From positions 17,594,241-17,658,240 of the forward strand of contig CM049318.1 in the NCBI GenBank assembly GCA_026874595.1: a DNA stretch of 64,000 nt, written 5' to 3'. Under the pieces are notes generated by a model that saw only the letters and a program-made list of their open reading frames with translations, made no database searches and was not told where the DNA came from. Of the stretch, positions 23,272-42,114 are shown piece after piece. The position numbers and the translations under genes are program-made. This DNA comes from Sipunculus nudus (Eukaryota > Annelida > Sipuncula > Golfingiida > Sipunculidae). Each line of letters starts with the position of its first letter. Position 1 is the first letter of the stretch.

Positions 23272-26200
23272 AGCTCAGCTGACTGTAAGTCATCTGAGCT
23301 AAAGCGATCACTCTTCGTCCGTCCGGCCGTCTGTCCGTTATCAGGGCACAAATCGTAGCCACTGGACTTAGAACCTTGTAACTTGGGATTCTGAGAGGTC
23401 AATGAAAAATCTCCTTTGAAACCAGAAATTAGGTCTCTGCTATCCATATTCTCTAGCTATAGGGCCCCAAAGTACCCCACAGAATAGTAAAAAAATTCAT
23501 ACAAAACTTCAATATCTCAATAACTACATCACTGATGGTCATGATTTTTGGCATACATATTGATCATGAGATGTTCCATCAGTTCCTGCAGACTGGTGGC
23601 GCCACCTGTATTGTTCGATTTTTTACGATTTTTTTCCTCTATTTTTTAGTCCTTTAAGGATGCTGTCATCTGTTAACTTGGCACAAATAGTAACGACTGG
23701 ACCTAAAATCTTCATTCTTGACACACTGAGAGAACTATGAAAAGTCTCCATGGAAACCAGAAATTAGGTCTCTTTTACCCGTATCCTTAGAGCTATGGGG
23801 CCCCAAAATACCCCCCATAATAGTCAAAAGTTTCATACAAAAACCTTCAATATCTAATTAACTACATCAATGATGGTCATGATTTTTGGCATACATATTG
23901 ATCATGGAGTGTTTCATCAGTTTCTGCAGACTGGTGGTGCCACCTGTATTTGTTCAGGTTTTTTTACGAATTTTTTCTCTATTTTTTAGACCTTTTAAGA
24001 TATGAACATCTGTTAACAGGGCACAATTATAAAGACTGGACCTAGAATCTTCATTCTTGACACACAGGGAGACCCATGAAAAGTCTCCAGGGAATCCTGA
24101 AATAAGGTCTCTGTTACCCATTCTTTATTCTTTAAGCTGTATGACTCCAAAATACCCCCCCCCCCCGAATAATGGAAAATTTGATACAAAAACTGCAGTA
24201 TCTCAATAACTACAATACGATTTTTCTGAAACTTACACCAATTATCGGGTCACATGTGAACTGGTGCCTAACCAATTTGCGTTGACCTCTGACCTTTCCT
24301 GTCTGCCCAGTGTCCATTTGTGCGTCTGTTTCATAACATAAACCCTCGTATCTCAGGAACCGTTTGACCGATCAGGAAATAAAATTTATACAAATGTAGC
24401 CCTTGGATAGCTTCATAACATACATAAAAAATGGTAACGCCACCTGTAACCGTGTTTGCGCAGTGTCCATCTGTTCATCTGCCTTGGGTTAAAATCACTC
24501 ATATCTCTGCAGTGAATTGACTAATTCACCTGAAATTCGGCATGCGTATACATCCTGGATAGCTTTCTTGATTTTATTACAGGTGGCGCCATCTACATTC
24601 ACGTTCACGCTGATGACATCCAAGCTCATATTTCAGGAACCAGTTGACCGATCAGGAAATAAAATTTATACAAATGTAGCCCTTGGATAGCTTTATAACA
24701 TACACAAAAATGGTGGCGCCACCTGTAACCATGTTTGCACAGTGTCCATCTGTTCATCTCCCTTGCGTTAAAATCACTCATATCTCTGCAGTGAATTGAC
24801 TAATTCACCTGAAATTCGGCATGCTTATACATCCTGGATAGCTTTCTTGATTTTATGACAGGTGGCACCACCTATATTCACGTTCACGCTGATGACACCC
24901 AAGCTCATATCTCAGGAACCGTTTGACCGATCAGGAAATAAAATGAATACAAATGTAGCCCTTGGATAGCTTCATAACCTGCACAAAAAATGGTGGCGCC
25001 ACCTGTAACCATGTTTGCACAGTGTCCATCTGTTCATCTGCCTTGGGTTAAAATCACTCATATCTCTGCAGTGATTTGACTAATTCACCTGAAATTCAGC
25101 ATGCGTATACATCCTGGATAGCTTTCTTGATTTTATGACAGGTGGCGCCACCTACACTATAGTTTACGCTGCAGACATCCAAGCTCATATCTCGGGAACC
25201 GTTGGACTGATTGGGCCAAAATTTTGCATGTGTATAGATCTCTCATAGGTCTTTATCATACACAAACCTGGAGGGGCCACCTGCAACCATTTTTGCACAT
25301 TTTGCACAGCTTCTGTCTGTTTGTCTGCTGAGGCCTAAAATCACTCATTTCTCTGTAGTGGTTTGACATAACTGCCTAAAATTTTGCAGGTTTATACATC
25401 CTTGACAGCTTTCTTGTTTTTATGACAGGTGGCGCAACCTACATTCTAGTTAATGCTGCACACATCCAAGCTCATATCTCAGGAACTGTTTGACCGATCA
25501 GGAAATAAAATTGATACAAATGTAGCCCCTTGATAGCTTTATAACATACACAAAAAATGGTGGCGCCACCTGCAATCGTTTTTGCACAGCGTCTGTCTGT
25601 TTGTCTGTTTAGGCCAAAAATTACTCATTTTTCATCCAAGCTCATATCTCAGGAACTGTTTGACCGATCAGGAAATAAAATTGATACAAATGTAGCCCCT
25701 GGATAGCTTTATAACATACACAAAACCCGAGGGGCCACCTGCAACCATTTTTCCACAGCTTCTGTCTGTTTGTCTGCTGAGGCCTAAAATCACTCATTTT
25801 TCTGTAGTGGTTTGACATGACTGCCTAAAATTTTGCAGGTTTATGCATCCTGGACAGCTTTCTTGATTTTATGACAGGTGGCGCCACCTAAATTCTAGTT
25901 AACGCTGCACACATCCAAGCTCTTACCCCAGGAACCGTTTGACTAATTGGGCCAAAATTGTGTATGTGTTTAGATCTCACAAAGGTCTTTATCATACACA
26001 AAACTGGAGGGGCCACCTGCAACCATTTTTGCACAGCGTCTGTCTGTTTGTCTGCCGTGGGCTATAATCACTCATACACATGTAGTGGTTTGACTTTACT
26101 GCCTAAAATTTTGCATATGTATACAACTTGAACAGCTTTCTGGATTTGTAGTAGGTTGCACAACCTACATACACATTCAGGCTGCAGACATTCATGCTAA

Positions 26201-26495
26201 TATGCAACATACCTCACTCTATTTCCCCTTGCCACTCAATCCATGCCTCACTTCACCCGTTCCACTCTGATTTTGGTGGATACACATAGTCACTTGTGGG
26301 CTTCCCATGTTCTAGTTTTTAAAGTTTATACATTTTTTCTCTATTTATAGTTATATAAATACAGACTTAATCTTTTCCTGTTGGTTAATCTGTTTGATCC
26401 TTCAGTTGAATGAGTATATACTGCCATTCTGATGATAACATTTCCTTTTGTGAATCTCTTCCCAGTCAGCTAAGCGTCATGACCCATGGGTCACT
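23272..26495 (+). mobile_element. Hairpin-ended element made of two tandem arrays
   Basis: The left end is the hairpin 23272-23300 (13-bp arms with one mismatch, loop GTA) followed by 'gtccgtccggccg'. The right end is 'tcatgacccatgggtcactt', with a TGACCCATGGGTCA palindrome. The interior is a ~338-bp repeat (about 2.6 units, 23335-24230) and then a ~280-bp repeat (about six units, 24430-26150). The element splits an R repeat exactly, so it is an insertion. It has no coding capacity and is therefore non-autonomous. The layout recalls bivalve Helentron-derived 'pearl'/HINE elements; that assignment is inference. Confidence 0.65.
24433..26150. repeat. ~280-bp tandem array with GGTGGCGCCACC palindromes
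   Basis: The 12-bp palindrome or a near copy recurs at 24433, 24582, 24712, 24861, 24992, 25141, 25428, 25559 and 25877, alternating 149 and about 131 bp. The repeat is therefore a dimer of two related half-units. Degenerate GGGGCCACC versions sit near 25271, 25730 and 26009. Confidence 0.88.
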
Positions 26496-26597
26496 TGTTA
26501 CTATAAAAAAATCGATTGATGTGAGATATCTCGAAACCTATTATTTTTTAAAAGTCATCGACCGTCATCAGGAGAGCTCTGCTTGGTGTGTGGTATA
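26496..26597. repeat. Extended R repeat, copy 2 (right end)
   Basis: 'gtgagatatctcgaaacc' to 'atcaggagagctctgctt' continues the R repeat cut at 23271. Confidence 0.75.
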
Positions 26598-26601
26598 AGC
26601 T

Positions 26602-27255
26602 TCCCAGGATGAGGGCGTGGTTAAAAAAAAATAATTCCGTTTAAATCGTTGCCGGTGCATGTCCCCTTGAAATAAAACTCTTTCCACAGATGAATGTTTG
26701 CCTGGACAGTGTCATCTGAGTACTTTTATTGAACACCCGTGCCCTTTTCAAACCTGGCAGGTTTAATTAGATGTGGTCGGACAATGGTCCTCATAGGGCC
26801 CTGCTTTTCTGGTAGTGCTGGATTTGTTTTTCATATGGGTAAAAGGTTTAGGTTATAGTTTTATAATATGACAAAACGAAACATGTTTTTATAAATATCC
26901 ATGAGGGAACAAAAATTCTACTGGTTCAATTCATATTAAAGAAGATCCCTGTGAATTTGAGAAAGATCAAGCATTTCGTTTTAGAGATATCGCGTTCGAA
27001 ATACACCGGCACTGAAGGTCGGAAGGAAGGCAGACACGGTAATCACTTTTAAAGCGGGGCCCTAATTATTTAGTTTATTGAAACTCTCATGGGCACCGTC
27101 ATTTTCCGTACACAAATGCCCAGATGTCACAGATTGCATATCTAAATTAAAGATATACCGTTTTTAATAAAAATGGAATCCATTTATGTGAGATATCTCG
27201 AGACATATTATTGTTAAAAGTCATCGACCGTCATCAGGAGAGCTCTTCTTTGTTT
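26602..27255. repeat. Extended R repeat, copy 3
   Basis: Directly follows the end of copy 2, so copies 2 and 3 are tandem. It has the same start text as 22296 but lacks the 146-bp internal repeats. Confidence 0.8.
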
Positions 27256-27524
27256 GTGTTATAAACAAAATGACCATTTATATATAATAATAATACAAAA
27301 GGCGTGTCCACTAAATCTCAAACAATATAAATTCCGATTATACTAAACTTGAAATCAACCAAGACTGACTCAGAAAGTACATATTTCTCTCCTAGTGGTT
27401 TGAAATGGTTTTAAAATCATAATCGTTTATTGAAAAATAAAAACGACTGATGATTAATTCTTAATAAATTATTATGTTTACTATCTATATTACTTTAAAT
27501 AGAGTATATAGTGTACTACGTTAA

Positions 27525-28955
27525 ATTATCTGACAGGGTTACATTTTTGGCATGAGCATACATAATTCTTTTAATCGATTATGAAAACTGCAATCGATGT
27601 AATCGATTTTTAAAGAAAACGACCAATCATCGATTTATTTAAAATTGGCACATCACTATTCTCTTTCCCTTGACCAGAAGCCAATGATGTTCGGAGTGTC
27701 GTCCAAGATGTCTTTGTAAAACTGCGTTTGTAGGGATACGTAAAAAGATAGATGACTTACTTGCACTTTCAGTAGAGAGTGAGACAGGTTTCCTAGGAGA
27801 CGGCCGTTCAGTAGATCTGTGGATCAGCGTCCGGGTACAGATGGCTGGTGGTGGTGGTAGACAACTTCCGTGCTAGATTCTCTGAGAACCCGGAAAACCA
27901 TACCGGGAAGCAAGTGCAAGGAGGTACCCCTACGACCTGATGCGACGTGTCCGAGTAGCGGTATACGGAGTATGACTTTGTTGGGGTCTAGAAACAAACG
28001 CCTTTTATATTAAATTCTACCGTATGATCTATAGTTAATGTCACCATGGTGATTCATCACCAATAATGCCTCCGTTTCATATTTTACATTTGTATGTTTT
28101 TTTTTTATCTGGTTCTCAGCTGCGACAATGCGTCTCGCAGACCCTGCTTCACTAGCCTTTAACTTTCTCAAAGTACGTCAAGAGAAAACCCTTTTAGAAT
28201 AGTGATATCAGTTATTATATGAGTGATTCTGGTAATATGAAGTTCAGTGTGAGCTCGTCCGAGAATAAATTAGAAACAAAATAATGAACATTTACAATAG
28301 TAAATTGACATTGGCAATAAACTTGTACTCAAGAGACAGCAGCTGTGCAAATTCGAAGAGACATTAGTGGCGTCTATAGGCAACTTTGCACATAAACCAA
28401 CAATACCCTTTATGACAGTATGCATTAAGACGGTACTGTGCTGTTCTCGTCTGGTTACAGCATGTTTTAATGCGGTTGTCTGTGTAGCTTTTCCGTCCAT
28501 TTTTTATAGCGCTATGCATTACAGCTAAAAGTTTACCCGATCTCATGCCTACAAGTATTCAATTTTACCCGCATGCATCTGCACCTGTTTCATATCAATA
28601 ATGTACCTGAACTGAATATGTGACAATTCTTCCGTCCATCAAAAACTTTTAGTGGACGGTAAAGTGCCATCTTTCGCCGCTGCGAAAGCCACCGGAAATT
28701 CCCCATCTGACAGAAAACTTGGTTTTCTCTGTACCTGATGCTGTCAAACCGGTCATATTCAAATCCGCTTCTGATGGTGAGAGCGGACTACCTGGCAGCC
28801 GATGGCCAGAAAAATAAACCTATGTAAAACACTAGCAACAGTAGAAGTTTCGGGACCACAGGATATGGCAAACATGTAAATTAGCTGTGTATAAAGCAGA
28901 TAAAAAACTGACCCCTGACTTCTGTGTCTTTTCTTAGATGATCGATCACATATAT
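27525..28955. repeat. Distal block of unit A
   Basis: Matches 48150-49587. It includes an hAT-like terminus TAGTGATGTGCC on the minus strand (27658-27647) followed by ATCGAT-rich sequence; its other end was not found. No supported gene. Confidence 0.6.
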
Positions 28956-31780
28956 CATAACTCGACAACAAACGCTGTTTAAACTGTAACAATGATATGT
29001 GTTTTCTAAAGTCCTGGATCTTCTTGGAATCGTTTAACATGCAGTCTGTCATCTCATGTGACTACTCATTGAAAATATTGAAAATTTTCTAGAAATATTT
29101 GCACACTGAAATTCTATCACTTTTGGACTCTGAATTCTCATATACCGTCGAATCCACCCAGTGGTCTCACATGATCAACTGACTAACGGGGTTCTAACGC
29201 ATCCAATCATATTTACAATAGCAAAGATAATGTACCAAAGACACAGAAATCAAAGCAACTATGTTCTTTGATGTCTGAAATTATCGAATTAAAAGTGTTA
29301 TCAAAATCGGTGAGTTGTTTTCTATTTTTCATATATCATACAAACCGGCGATGTTTGCTAATTTGACCCGAACACGGCAGAAAATCGTTTCCTGTAGTGC
29401 GCATATTTGAAAAATAACATGAAAGATGTTCCCAAAATCTCAAAAAAGAATACTTTGTCTAATCTTAGATCGCATTTCAATCTTTATCAGGAATCAAATA
29501 TTCTTGTAATTCTAAAATCACCACACCGCTTTTATGAACTCTGAAATTTTAATTAAATTAGCCAACCGTTAAATGGTTGTGTACTTTCAAACAACACAAT
29601 GAGCTCGAAAGATTCATAATAACCCCTCGTATATGAAAATCTCTGGCAGGACGAAGGAAAATTTATACTTTGCAAATTCCTTTATTACAAGGTAAAGTGT
29701 CCCCTATGCAGTGCATCACTGCTCAAATGAGTTTATAATTGATATATCGGTATATCGCGATATGGTGATTCGCGTATTGCGTATCGCGATATAGTTTTGA
29801 CATATCGTTGTTTTTCTATATTTACATATTTTGTTATACTTACCGAAAAATAATTTGTTTCTGTAGTAAATAGTTTTTTCCTGTACAATCTTTAGACATC
29901 TAATTGGGGTTGGTTTAATGAAACTCTTAAAATGAAAGTCGCTAATATGTGTTTTTGGACGTTCAGTAGGAAACGTTCAACTAGTCTTGATGTAGACTCA
30001 AAGGTCCGGTCCAAACAAATGTATATGTCTGCTCGTTATTGTTATACGAACAATATTTCCATACAGCAAATTGAAAAAAAAGGACTGAATAATCATTTAT
30101 TAGTTTCCTCCCCTCGCATTGTTTCATACCTGAAGGAAGAACAATGGTCAAGTAAACAGTATTGTTGTATAAGAAAGGGAGTCTTGCGATGTGTTACACG
30201 GCTGAGATTCTGCACGCAATATTTCCCATCCTTTGCTTAATTATATTCAAGATTTTTTTAACTGCCAAGCTATTTGCACTTGTAAGGTCAGAAGAAACTG
30301 ACTTTAAATGTTTCTTTGAGTACTATATACAACAAGCAAATAAGTCACCTAGTACAGTAGTGAAATATTTTTCATGTATATTTCATGTTTGAGATATGTT
30401 ACATTGTTAAAAAACCTATATTTGGCATACACTGATGGCAATCAACATATAAAAAATTGACCCCAAACAAGATAAAGCCTTGGTTCCACTCACACGGCTT
30501 ACTACTTGCTCCCTTCCTATGAGTATATAAATCACACACGCTTGTTAATACATATATATTATATTACAGAAAAAAAGAAATTGATAAACAATGTAAAATG
30601 ACTGAATCAAGGAACACTGTGTAACGGATACATTTCAGAGACATAACATGGTTTAACTGGCCCCTAAGTTTTACAATACTTTAATCCGTCGTCATTCAAA
30701 TATATTCTATTTGGATTTTCAATAATTAATTAGATAGACATACCTATGTCCACATTATTTTGGTGGAGAGGATGAATAAGCCCAGTGGAGAGTTCGACCA
30801 GAATCATCAATCAAACCAATACATGACATACCGACATCTTGAATGGGGATGTTTACACGACGGCTTCCAAAAGATTATTATCCGACGAGATTTCAGACTG
30901 TCGTCTTTTATCTGAACTTGACACTTGCACTAGCTGCATCTTTTCTTTCCAAGGTCATACTGTGAATTACCTAATTCAGTCAAGGTCATTATTTCCGTAT
31001 GTCATCTTTATCTGTCCTCCTTGTTATCAGGTGCATCATTTTTAGTGTCAAGTGCAGTATTATGAAGTTAATGAAGGTCGAGGGCCGGATATCCTTACTG
31101 TCACCAACGTCGGAAGAATATATGGAGCGTAAAGTAGCGATAATACTCGTTTGGCTTTTATGTTGGCCTGATCTGACCTATTCTGAGTCATGATGCTAGT
31201 CAATCTAAAAACTGCATTGTAATAATTTTGTGGTGAGTAGCAAGGCCATTCGAGGCCTCGCCTCGTCTGCTGTTGTATAAGTCTGATCTCATATCTTATA
31301 TGATAATTATGACGCATAATTAAGTCGTTTGGGTCGTATGGGAACCGTATGCGAAAACTAATATAAAAACTTAAGCAACCTTATCAGCACTGACCTTGTC
31401 CTAACGGAGATAGAGTTATCATAGAACGCAGATCTTGTTTCAATATTATGACAGATAAATAACCAGGTTATTCACATCGAATTATCGTATTTTATTGATA
31501 TAGATAATAAATTATATATACGGATTTATTATCATGCAAACAGAATCGCCATATAATGCTAACAGATTAGGAATATTTTAGAAGATTATTGCCATGTTAC
31601 GCAACTAGGTTTGACACATTCTGTAAATATAATAACCTTGATTATGCAGATAAAGGAAACATATTGTCCAGATAGAAACATAAAAAATATCATATTATGC
31701 AGGTACAATTATCATAGACTACAACAGGAAAACTACCAGTATGATTTGATGATTACACAGTTTTATGTGCTTGGTGGATA
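28956..31780. other. Single-copy spacer between units A and B
   Basis: No match elsewhere in the window. It includes a CGATAT-rich patch (29741-29812) of the kind seen in hAT-derived repeats and several short frames (for example 29932-30240) without domains. It ends at the GNAT copy B poly(A) signal. Confidence 0.5.
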
Positions 31781-31785
31781 TAGTT

Positions 31786-31791
31786 TTTATT
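31786..31791 (-). promoter_or_regulatory. Poly(A) signal AATAAA of GNAT copy B
   Basis: AATAAA on the minus strand begins about 31 nt after the TAG stop of the B acetyltransferase. This supports exon 3 being the true last exon. Confidence 0.6.
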
Positions 31792-31822
31792 CCAATTCAA
31801 TAGTTGATTATTTATGTGGCTT

Positions 31823-34301
<2,479 letters not shown>

Positions 34302-35047
34302 GACTTGTCGACTGGTTACTACTGTAAAATAGTTCAGAAAGGCATAGGATTGGCATAAACTGCATACAACCAAGTTAACCTTAAGATTAAAAACATGAGA
34401 ATAAATTCACACCCCTAGAAACAAAAATCACCTTAATTATTTATATCCAAAAGGGTGACCTTGACAAAAAATATTAAATCTTGTAATGACACCAATTGAG
34501 AAAAAAACATTGGCTCGCCACTCCGTAAATACTATTGATATTTTGGTTATTTTAGTTACGTTGGCATCTGCTTACTATAAGAGACGATCTAAGATGTGTA
34601 GGTACTGTTTTTGTTGAATTATATTTGCTCACAATACTGCAGTATATTGCAACAAAATATGAAACGAGAGCTCTGGTGTTCCCATAATAGCAAAGAGAAA
34701 GTGCATATAAATAAAAAGTCCACCGTCTCTCACTGAAAGACCAAACATGAGACAAGTCTATTTTTAACTCAGCATTGGGAGAGCGCCAAAAAAAAGAAAA
34801 ACTCCGATGTAATACGTCAGAACGGAAAGCGCTTCAGAAAGATGAAAGATAAAGAAAAGCATATAAATTGTTGACCATTAGTATCAACAGGGGACTTAAC
34901 TTTGTAAAATAGTGATCTGGTATGCGCATTGCATCAGATTTGGAAAAATAGTCTGCTGAAATAACCAAGTGTGAATACTAGTTATCAGCATTTTATATAA
35001 AAAAAAATATAAAGACTGGAAGCAAAATTATACAGCTCATACCTGTA

Positions 35048-38321
<3,274 letters not shown>

Positions 38322-39126
38322 TTTTTTTTTCGCCTCAGATTTTTTTTTTTACTTTAAAGTTCACTTGATATTTCATCATAGGCGATTTTTTTTTTAATGT
38401 CAAAAAAACAATCAATTACAAATACTTATACATAGTTCAAGGTACATTAAGATACAAGTTATGTTTCTCATAATCAGACCATACATAGTATGACTGTACA
38501 CATGTATAATTTTCAGTTTTTACTCATATTTTTTCAATTCACCCCATTTTTTGTAATGCGTATTTAGAATTCCTTTTTTATTAGCTATGTATCTTTCAAC
38601 ATTTTCAATATCCATTAATTTACTTTTAAATACAGCAAACAAAGCAGAATGATAGCCCTCTCTTTCTTTATACATGACATATTTATATAGCAGCAAAATT
38701 TGGTTAATTAACATGTTATCTTCACCAACTGGTATCATGCCATATATGATTAAAGATCGTGATATTGGTGGAAAATTCACATTATACTTCTGTAACCAGG
38801 ATGTTATTTTCAGGTAAAAGTTCTTAGCAACCATACAGTCAAGAAATGTATGTAGTATCTTTTTTCTTTGCTCAAAACAAAATGAACATTGAGGGGTTTC
38901 CTTTAAATTCCACTTATACAACAGATCATTTAGAGGAATGTAGTTATTTAATATTTTATATTGAAACTCTCTAAGATGAGTGTCTAAGCTACTTTTATAT
39001 ATTCCACTATAAACATGTTCCCATTTCACCTCGATACTATTTTCTTGATTTTTGTTATCCCATACTTTCTGAGCTGTAGGAGTTTCCCATATTTTCTCCA
39101 CCAAAGTCTTATATATATCTCTAGCA
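38322..39126 (-). mobile_element. 5'-truncated LINE fragment, B only
   Basis: The minus strand has about 600 bp of reverse-transcriptase C-terminal coding sequence followed by about 200 bp of 3' sequence with three A-runs (T-runs on plus at 38322, 38340 and 38386). It is absent from the equivalent point in A (about 8298-8305), so it inserted after the duplication or was lost from A. Clear target-site duplications were not resolved. Confidence 0.75.
38520..39104 (-). pseudogene. LINE ORF2 C-terminal fragment (zf-RVT-like region)
   Basis: 194 open codons. LREFQYKILNNYIPLNDLLY, then KWNLKETPQCSFC, then LHTFLDC is the conserved region after the reverse transcriptase domain in L1/Tx1-like non-LTR elements, with CxxC..H..C ligands visible. 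The polymerase and endonuclease domains are missing, so this is a dead-on-arrival fragment although the frame is still open. Confidence 0.75.
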
Positions 39127-40429
39127 TTTTACATATAATTGTTCTATGACAAGTTAAAACTGCATATGTATGATGCCTCTAAAATTCTACAAAAATGGAT
39201 AAAAATTGCTGTACAGATTATATACAAAAATCACCAGTCATACGTTCATTTGTAAAAAAGCTGAATGATTATTGGTTTATTTTTAATATGTGTGAAACAT
39301 GAACTGTCTATCAGTGTGTGTTGGTATCCGTCATAATGAATGACATGGATAATTTTGTATCCATTAGATTATCCGTTATTTAGTATATCACAAATAGAAA
39401 CCTATTTTGCTTCTCTAATATATTATTTCTAAAGTGAATATCATTCCGCACGCTAGTCTGGAAGAATTATTACAGGATCGAAAAAAATATAATCTTTATA
39501 CCTTACTAATTCACTTCAATATCAAACTTGTACACGTCCTAAAAAAGAAATAAAATCAAAACAAACCCACATTAAGACAAGTTTCTCCCCTCGATACAGA
39601 ACTCCGTCTATTTTACATCTGTAAAATGAATAAAAGAGCTATTAGTTCATGTCCCATTCTCTGCGGGATCGTAGCATATTCAGTGAAGAACTTTAATATT
39701 AAAGAAGGTGACATTTTAAGCCCAGCAGAGTGAGAAATCCCTGACGTGATTCGCGGGTGCATGTGTGACGTCATAAACTGTATTAGACTTTTTACACCTA
39801 TGTTAACACGTGAATCATGTTGCTCTTAGTCTGTCATACTCAGCTGGTGTCCGAAACCTTATTTCATTTGGATATTAAAAAATTCTTTTCACATATATGA
39901 TTTTACTATGGCCAATCAAGCTGTGTATATCCCTAACATATCACTTGACCTCACAGAAAAATGACAAAATAAGTCTGCTATTAGTCAGGATATGGGTTAA
40001 GTTTATACAGAACTTCCAGTCAGACAGTATAGTAATTTAAGGTTATACAATATAGGACTCGGCTGTTTCTAAATAGATATATTGGTAATGCATAATATTT
40101 TTTTTTTCGTTTTTTACGGGATACATTTTACAGCCCGAGACCGTCAATGTCGAGAGCAGTAGAACAAAAGCCAAGCCACGTACTATAATGGCATATATAG
40201 GTGTGGGAACCACGAACAGAATATTAAAATAAAACCTGCAGGTATACCAAGCTTTAGCTCCGGTAAAGGCTAATTGTAATTAAACATTCAAATTAAAGCA
40301 TTGTAAAGTAACGTTAAATCACCAATGATTATATAAAATTTCAGGGTAAGATATCCTTTAGCAAGTCGTCTAAGGACAACAGAGCTTGCCGGAAAAACCT
40401 TTACCTATAATCTAAAAATTATATGTGGG

Positions 40430-41269
40430 ATCCCTGACCCGCCTATACACGACAAACAAGGAGTATGAAAACTATATCGTGAGTGGTTGTTGAGTTATAC
40501 AGAGTTATCCCTAAACTTTAACCTGAGCTGGGTTGGGATCTGTACAAATTGTTTTCATGAAGTGCTAATTAGGGGTCCAGAAAAATTAAAATTAGAGAAA
40601 ATAGCTATGCTGGGTGTAGTCGCTGTATATCATTCTACTAATTTTAATTGAACAATCATTATCAGCATATGTAGCGATGGGATAGGGAAAAAAACTTCCA
40701 CGGAACTTTTATGAACAAACGGGGATTGTAGCCTTGTCCTTTTGGTTCCTAAATCACACGGGGGATTCCTATTCCTATATGCAATACATATGTCAAATAC
40801 AAAAGCAATAGGGTAAATGGTTGTCGAGTTATGAAGAGTAAACAAAAATATTTACCTGAGCTGGGTTTGGATCCTTACAATTTTTTTCTGGATTCTAGCC
40901 CTAAAATTAAAACATGGTAAAACTTTTAATGTATCTAGGGAATGCCATAGGTCTTCACTGTATTAAGTTTAATTTAAATGTCTTCATTAGCAATGGAGAT
41001 ATGAGACTAACAAAAACAGTTAACCTGACTTGTTCATGAGAAAATAGGGCTCCTGTTCTTGACCTTTGGCATTTTGATCCCCACATCAGAGGAGGGATTA
41101 ATAACCACCCATGCAATATATATTTGTAGAATAAAATCAAACGGGTCAATGGTTGCCGGGTTACAGACAAATATTTTGTTATAAAAAAAACCTTTAACAT
41201 CAACGGTCTACGGACGACGCGACGCTGACGGCACGGTATAAGCTCTCCTGAACTTCGTTCCGGTGAGCT
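40430..41269 (-). mobile_element. Hairpin-ended non-autonomous element (copy B)
   Basis: Partner of 9720-10516, with the hairpin at 41269-41241. The internal repeats are the same as in A. Confidence 0.5.
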
Positions 41270-41802
41270 AAAAAAGAAATTAGCTTTGGACTCGGAATCA
41301 GATTCGGGTTACAAATGACTCGGACCCGAAAAAGGTAGACTTGGACCACACCACTGCTTATCACAACCTCCTTGTGTCTGACAGAGGAATGCCCTAATGG
41401 CAAAATATGAAAAACTTAACAGCGTGTATGAAAATAAAAAAAAAAATCAGGAATCAAACGGAAATACAACTGTTGAGTGCATGTCGAAGGACGAATTAAC
41501 TATCAAAATGTAATGTTATTAGGGGGATTATGAAGACCTTTGGCGTGAGTTAAGACAGTGGTTACTTCATTTTGTATAGGTTTTAAATGCAATGATATGT
41601 TATACGTCCGAAGTAAGGACGAAAGGCTCACTACTAAAGAAAGTCGATCGAACGGAACTTGGATATACTGCCTATTGGGCCCATTAGGCCTATATATCAT
41701 AGGAACTAATGCAATAAATTTGATGATTTCAACAAAATCTACTGTTCAAATGTATAAATTGTTAAAATAGTTCTAACAGTTTTCGTCATACGTTAAAACA
41801 TC

Positions 41803-42098
41803 AACTGGTTAAAAAAATTCCCCGGGGCCCGAACATAGAAGCTTTGAGTGTTTGATGCTTAACCCTTCTTGATAACACCGCCCCACTTCTACACACAATT
41901 AGTGTTTCATCTAAATAACACATCGTAATCCTGTTTGCATGTACTTCTCTTGCATAGGCAAAGGGTTGAATCCATCTCTCTTATTCTTAGTACTCCCCTG
42001 AAAATGTTAAGGATTGTCGTTTTTAGCTGTTTCATATAACCAGGTAAGAGGTAATCTCTTTTCCTTTTCTATTAATACATATCTGAATAAATTAGAAA
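41803..42098. other. ~300-bp segment present only in unit B
   Basis: Lies between 'catacgttaaa' and 'agctatctttt', which are adjacent in unit A at about 11235. No terminal repeats or coding sequence seen. Confidence 0.6.
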
Positions 42099-42114
42099 GC
42101 TATCTTTTTTACAT

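Larger units (their letters stand above)
18469..27525. other. 9-kb segment present only in unit A
   Basis: Unit B has only about 45 bp at the equivalent point (48107-48150). The segment holds unrecognised AT-rich sequence (18469-22283), two tandem copies of an extended R repeat, and a 3.2 kb hairpin-ended element inserted into the first of them. R copies 1 and 3 lie near the two borders. Confidence 0.75.
1440..28955. repeat. Segmental duplication, unit A
   Basis: Collinear, same-strand match with unit B, from about 1440 (matching 32083) to 18468 (matching 48106), and again from about 27525 to 28955 (matching 48150-49587). About 9 kb between these blocks (18469-27525) is A-only. Shared landmarks in order: GNAT exons 2 and 1, TA repeats, the hairpin element near 10.5 kb, the 50-bp minisatellite, the signal-peptide exon, and the R repeat. 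Coordinates were read by eye, so ends are accurate to tens of bases. Confidence 0.9.
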
